Part shown: positions 6,126 through 9,085 of the stretch, in pieces
How positions within the stretch are numbered: the first letter of the stretch is position 1
Layout: every line of letters starts with the position of its first letter
From: an uncultured Lachnospiraceae bacterium
Lineage (GTDB): Bacteria; Bacillota; Clostridia; Lachnospirales; Lachnospiraceae
DNA: 9,085 nucleotides
NCBI GenBank assembly: GCA_900313745.1
Contig: OMSM01000219.1
Coordinates: 1 to 9,085 of the forward strand
Direction of reading: 5' to 3'
Notes under the pieces: model-generated
Databases searched by the model: none
Told to the model about the DNA's origin: nothing
The model's input: the letters and a program-made list of their open reading frames with translations, nothing else
Position numbers and translations under genes: made by a program

Positions 6126-6232
6126 GGTGCCGGGGGACGGTTCTCCGGCGAGATTTCTGACAACTTGCCAGGGGACGGTTCTCTGGCAAGTTGTCAGACA
6201 ACTGACCAGAGAACCGTCCCCTGGTACCGGCA
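6126..6232. repeat. Palindromic repeat array, copy 4
   Basis: Heads lie at 6130-6148, 6168-6186 and inverted at 6206-6224, at exact 38-bp steps. The first head begins CCGGGGG instead of CCAGGGG, keeping its pairing with the CCGG end of that head. The spacer at 6187-6205 contains the palindrome AGTTGTCAGACAACT. Heads 2 and 3 are perfect inverted repeats. The array ends about 19 bases before the kinase start codon and would lie in the kinase 5' leader if the promoter proposed at 6248-6275 is used. Confidence 0.9.
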
Positions 6233-6247
6233 ATTTCTACAAATACT

Positions 6248-6275
6248 ACTGTACCATAATCACTTTTATTATCAA
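6248..6275 (-). promoter_or_regulatory. Candidate promoter for kinase-regulator-esterase operon
   Basis: On the minus strand, TTGATA (complement of 6270-6275) is followed after 16 bases by TACAGT (complement of 6248-6253). This is a fair sigma-A pair in an AT-rich stretch. Transcription would start near 6241, placing the whole repeat array copy 4 in the leader of the kinase message. Weak by sequence alone. Confidence 0.3.
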
Positions 6276-6336
6276 TAATGCCGTGCAAAATTGAAATAAC
6301 TTCAAAGTTTTGTTCAATATCGTCCACCAAATGTTC

Positions 6337-6393
6337 ATTAATCGGGGTAAATTTGTCCGATATGATTAATTTGCACAGGTTCTTTGTGACCTG
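6337..6393 (+). promoter_or_regulatory. Candidate GH51 promoter with flanking inverted repeat
   Basis: TATGAT at 6361-6366 is a good -10 box. TTAATC at 6338-6343, 17 bases upstream, is a poor -35 box, as expected for an activated promoter. The inverted repeat ATTAATC (6337-6343) and GATTAAT (6364-6370) overlaps both boxes, and a second dyad CAGGT/ACCTG (6376-6380, 6389-6393) lies just downstream. These are candidate sites for the AraC-type regulator or another repressor. The GH51 message would have a leader of roughly 90 bases. Confidence 0.3.
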
Positions 6394-6460
6394 TTTCTTA
6401 TCAAATTCTGTTATCCCGGTGTTTTCCCCGGGCAGCGGCCGTAAAGGGAGGGTGTCCGAT

Positions 6461-8047
6461 ATGTCCAAGAAAGCAAAGGTTTCAGTTAATCCGAACTTTA
6501 AGATCGGTGAGATCTCCAAGCGTCTCTACGGGGCGTTCCTGGAGCCGATCGGAACGATGGTCAACGGCAGCATGTACAACCCGAATCATCCGACCGCGGA
6601 CGAGCAGGGGTTCAGGAAGGACTGGATCGATGCCCTGAAGGAATTCGGCATTCCGGCGGTCCGGCTTCCCGGCGGCAATTTTGTCTCCGGATGGGACTGG
6701 AAGGATTCCATCGGGCCTAAGGACTTAAGAAAGAAGCACCTCGACCTTGCCTGGCACCAGTACTACACCAACGACATCGGCCATGACGAGTACCTTCAGT
6801 GGACCGAGAAGATCGGCGCGGAGCCGATGTACACCCTGAATCTCGGCACCGGAGACATCAACGACGCGGTCTACAACGTGGAGTACACCAACCATGAGGG
6901 AGGAACCTACTGGTCCGACCTCAGGAAGAAGAACGGCCACGACAAGCCCTACGGCGTCAAGATGTGGTATCTCGGCAATGAGATGGACGGCCCCTGGCAG
7001 GTGGCGTCCTGGGAGAAGGATCCGAAGGCATACGGCGTGAAGGCCAACGAGGTCTCCAAGGCCATCAAGTGGGTTGACGGCACTATCGAGACCGCGGTCT
7101 GCGTCTCCTCGAGCCCCGACGTCCTGCACTATCCGGACTGGGACGAGAAGGTTCTCCGCGAGTGCTACAACTCCGTGGACTACGTCTCGCTCCACATGTA
7201 CCAGAGCGCGGCAATCGGCAACTACGCGCAGTTCATGGCGGCGGCCCGCTATTACGAGGACTACATCCGCACCGAGATCGGCCTGTGCGACTACGTCCAG
7301 ACGCTCTGCCGCTCCCCGAAGAAGATGATGCTCTCCTTTGACGAGTACGGCACCATGTTCCTTCCCCAGCAGGAGATCCACTTCGGCAGGGAGGTCTACA
7401 TCGAGCCCGGCACCTATTATCCGCAGCATAACGACAGGGAGTACATCCTGCATGACCCGAACAACATGGGCGAAATGTACAGCCACCGGTTCGGTTCCCC
7501 GATCCTTTCCGCACTGGGCAACGCGGGCGTCCTGCTCGAGATGCTCCGCCACGCGGACCGCGTGAAGATCGCCTGCATGACCGGCGGCCTCGGCACGGCG
7601 GCGACCACGAGTGCGGAGGGCGTGTACATCACCCCCGGCCACTACACCTACCTGGATCTCCTCCGCTACGGCCAGGGCGTCTCCCTTACCCCTGTGGTCG
7701 AGTGTGAGAAGTTCGACGTCGCTTCCTTCGCGATCGACGACAACCACAAGTCCCCCGAGCAGAAGGACGTCGACCTCATCGACTGCGCCGCGGCCTTCAA
7801 CGAGGAGAAGGGCGAGCTGACCGTCTTCGTCATCAACCGCGACTGGGAGGAGGACGCGGAGTTCACGCTGAACGTCAGCGAACTCGACGGATACCGCTTC
7901 GACAGCCACTACGAGATGTTCTCCGAGGATCTGGAGTCGAATGACGCCGCCCCTGTGAAGAATGAGGAGACGAAGGCGGACGGAACCGTCGTGACGGCCG
8001 GCCTGAAGAAGCTCTCCTGGAACGTGTTCCGCTTCGTTAAGGACTAA
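6461..8047 (+). CDS. GH51 alpha-L-arabinofuranosidase
   Basis: Predicted 528-residue intracellular enzyme that removes terminal alpha-L-arabinofuranosyl residues from arabinoxylan or arabinan oligosaccharides by a retaining mechanism. The family start motif RLYGAFLEPIG (21-31) leads into a TIM barrel with the substrate-site segment RLPGGNFVSGWDW (68-80). The general acid/base is E174 in MWYLGNEMDGPWQ and the nucleophile is E295 in LSFDEYG. A C-terminal beta-sandwich (about 410-528) completes the fold. Length is normal for GH51, and the lack of a signal peptide fits hydrolysis after uptake. The ATG at 6461 has GGGAGG (6446-6451) 9 bases upstream. The frame opens earlier, at 6278, but that part is AT-rich and unlike the family. 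It is strongly GC-ending in codon use and diverges from the kinase operon. Confidence 0.95.
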   Translation: MSKKAKVSVNPNFKIGEISKRLYGAFLEPIGTMVNGSMYNPNHPTADEQGFRKDWIDALKEFGIPAVRLPGGNFVSGWDWKDSIGPKDLRKKHLDLAWHQYYTNDIGHDEYLQWTEKIGAEPMYTLNLGTGDINDAVYNVEYTNHEGGTYWSDLRKKNGHDKPYGVKMWYLGNEMDGPWQVASWEKDPKAYGVKANEVSKAIKWVDGTIETAVCVSSSPDVLHYPDWDEKVLRECYNSVDYVSLHMYQSAAIGNYAQFMAAARYYEDYIRTEIGLCDYVQTLCRSPKKMMLSFDEYGTMFLPQQEIHFGREVYIEPGTYYPQHNDREYILHDPNNMGEMYSHRFGSPILSALGNAGVLLEMLRHADRVKIACMTGGLGTAATTSAEGVYITPGHYTYLDLLRYGQGVSLTPVVECEKFDVASFAIDDNHKSPEQKDVDLIDCAAAFNEEKGELTVFVINRDWEEDAEFTLNVSELDGYRFDSHYEMFSEDLESNDAAPVKNEETKADGTVVTAGLKKLSWNVFRFVKD

Positions 8048-8251
8048 ACGGCCAAAACTTGTGCCGTGCCGCAGCGGCGCAGAACCCGCCCGGCCGATCG
8101 GCTCCGTGCCGCGCCGGCTGAAGTCTGTGGCGGCTCGCCGGTGATACCCCCGGCGCCGCAGCAGTTTTGCATTAAGAGCCTGACATCCCGACCGCGCAGG
8201 AGGGGTGTTGCAATAATCCATCCGATGAAAATCGGGAAAAGGAGGAAAATT
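8048..8251 (+). other. GC-rich intergenic region between GH51 and solute-binding protein genes
   Basis: This 204-bp gap contains several short GC palindromes: GCCGATCGGC (8093-8102), a GCCGC-A-GCGGC dyad (8068-8078), and CGCCGG/CCGGCG (8136-8141, 8150-8155) followed 9 bases later by TTTT. The last is at best a weak terminator or attenuator that would let some GH51 transcription continue. I see no convincing -35/-10 pair, so the two genes may share a promoter. Confidence 0.35.
8221..8236 (+). promoter_or_regulatory. GNRA-type hairpin just before the solute-binding protein ribosome site
   Basis: CCGAT (8222-8226) and ATCGG (8231-8235) pair around GAAA, with a T-G wobble extending the stem. It ends 2 bases before AAGGAGG (8239-8245). 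A stable tetraloop here could protect the 5' end of the message or modulate ribosome access. It also contains an in-frame ATG (8225), which is not preferred as the start. Confidence 0.35.
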
Positions 8252-9085
8252 ATGAAACGTATCATTGGTTTACTGCTCGCTCTGGTCATGACCGTCTCCC
8301 TGGCGGCATGCGCCAGCACAGCCCCGGCCAGCCCGGCCGCGGCAGAGCCCGCAGCAGCAGTGGAGGAGGCAGAGGCCGCCGCTCCCGAGGGAGAGCTTTC
8401 CCCTTACGAGCAGGCCATTGCCGACAGGAGAGCCGAGTATGAGAAAACCGGCGTTTATCCGAAGGTTGTGTTCTCGTTCTACGACTGGACCGGCGCGCCG
8501 GAAGGCACCGCAAGAGTCCAGGAGGCGATGAACAAGATCCTGAGGGAGAAGCTCTGCCTCGAAGTTGAGCTCCTTATCCTGGATTCCGCGGTTTACACGC
8601 AGGATGTCCGCCTGATGCTCTCCTCCGGTGAGCAGGTCGACTGGTTCAACTCCGCGGGACTTGGCTACAGCTCCGTCGTGAACGCCGGCTACTGCACAGA
8701 CCTCGAGGAAGACGAGCTGATGCAGAAGTACGCTCCCAACATGAGAGCGATCCTCGGCGACGATTACATGAATGCATGCCGCATCAGCGGAACCCTTTAC
8801 GGCATCCCTCAGATGAGAGAGTACGCAATGCGCGTGGTCACCTGCATCTGCAAGCAGTATCTTGACGGCGCCGGCATTGAGTACACCGAGGATCCCGAGG
8901 AGCAGGCCGTTGTGGACGCGACCTGGGACCAGATCGAGGAGATCTTCGCGAAGCTGCATGAGACCTATCCTGACAAGTTCGTCGTCATCCCCGGCGTAGT
9001 GCCCGGCGGCTCCATCGTCGACCCTGTCGGCGGCGACAACTTCGGCGTCCTCGACGATCCGGCCAACAGCATGGAAATCGTCGAC
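8252..9085 (+). CDS. ABC transporter solute-binding lipoprotein, partial (C-terminus beyond window)
   Basis: The first 278 codons are present and the gene is open at the right edge. A type II signal peptide (1-19) ends in the lipobox LAAC, so C20 would be lipidated and the protein anchored outside the membrane. A low-complexity Ala/Pro/Glu linker (about 21-48) follows. The binding domain begins near residue 71 with VVFSFYDWTG and continues with SAVYTQDVRLMLSSGEQVDWF, typical of the large extracellular sugar-binding proteins of Bacillota (LplA/YtcQ-like, often about 500 residues or more). It probably delivers oligosaccharides to an ABC importer whose permease genes lie downstream. AAGGAGG at 8239-8245, 6 bases upstream, decides the ATG at 8252. 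The in-frame ATG at 8225 has no ribosome site. Context suggests arabinose-containing substrates, but the sequence does not prove this. Confidence 0.9.
   Translation, partial: MKRIIGLLLALVMTVSLAACASTAPASPAAAEPAAAVEEAEAAAPEGELSPYEQAIADRRAEYEKTGVYPKVVFSFYDWTGAPEGTARVQEAMNKILREKLCLEVELLILDSAVYTQDVRLMLSSGEQVDWFNSAGLGYSSVVNAGYCTDLEEDELMQKYAPNMRAILGDDYMNACRISGTLYGIPQMREYAMRVVTCICKQYLDGAGIEYTEDPEEQAVVDATWDQIEEIFAKLHETYPDKFVVIPGVVPGGSIVDPVGGDNFGVLDDPANSMEIVD

Larger units (their letters stand above)
6233..6420 (-). pseudogene. AT-rich, coding-like gene remnant (unidentified)
   Basis: Read on the minus strand, about 60 codons from near 6420 down to 6233 look like protein, with segments such as LIISDKFTPINEHLVDDIEQ and NFEVISILHGIIDNKSDYGT. 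Codons end mostly in A or T (TTT, GAT, AAA, ATT, AAT), opposite to the GC-ending usage of every neighbour. No start codon with a ribosome site is found upstream. At the 3' end the frame runs straight into repeat array copy 4. I read it as a possible fragment of a foreign or decayed gene cut by the array. The alternative is simply an AT-rich divergent promoter region that happens to be open. Confidence 0.3.

Noticed and set aside
6111..6233. 41-residue N-terminal extension of the sensor kinase
   Set aside because: It encodes only the repeat array. The ATG at 6110 has a ribosome site and puts the first membrane helix at the normal distance from the N-terminus.
4683..6278. 531-codon plus-strand open frame opposite the sensor kinase
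   Set aside because: It is the antisense shadow of a well-supported kinase in GC-rich DNA. Its translation is rich in Asp, Gly, Val and Arg, has no domain, and runs through the repeat array.
6278..6460. 61-residue N-terminal extension of the GH51 enzyme
   Set aside because: The sequence is AT-rich and unlike GH51 N-termini. The ATG at 6461 has a good ribosome site and the family motif follows at the usual distance.
6725..8221. 498-codon minus-strand open frame opposite GH51
   Set aside because: Antisense shadow of the GH51 gene. The low-complexity Val/Leu/Asp/Gly/Arg translation is typical of the reverse of GC-ending codons.

Overview
The window looks like chromosomal DNA from a GC-rich member of the Clostridia, probably a gut or rumen Lachnospiraceae. 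This is inferred from strong AGGAGG-type ribosome sites, a YesM/YesN-type two-component pair, a GH51 arabinofuranosidase, a Bacillota-style lipoprotein solute-binding protein, and families of small palindromic repeats. The genus cannot be called from sequence alone.

Left part (1-2074): three small plus-strand genes encode a one-domain EamA/DMT-type membrane protein, a Cys-rich conserved protein of unknown function, and a zinc-ribbon protein with two membrane helices. They are separated by palindromic repeat arrays and show no obvious functional link to each other.

Centre (2075-6110): a minus-strand operon reads sensor kinase, then AraC-type response regulator, then a cytoplasmic CE1/enterochelin-esterase-like hydrolase. 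A 166-bp gap before the esterase holds three consecutive hairpins and a strong, displaced Shine-Dalgarno sequence.

Right part (6111-9085): an AT-rich divergent promoter region separates the kinase from a plus-strand GH51 alpha-L-arabinofuranosidase. This is followed by a lipoprotein solute-binding protein that runs off the window, with ABC permease genes expected beyond it. The likely combined role is sensing, uptake and intracellular breakdown of arabinose-containing, possibly acylated, oligosaccharides such as those from arabinoxylan or arabinan.

The most unusual feature is a repeat found at four places (5-99, 1266-1359, 1976-2070, 6130-6224). Each copy is five alternating 19-bp quasi-palindromes, with the G-rich head repeating every 38 bp. 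Copies sit directly against gene starts or ends, and no transposase or RAYT gene is present in the window.
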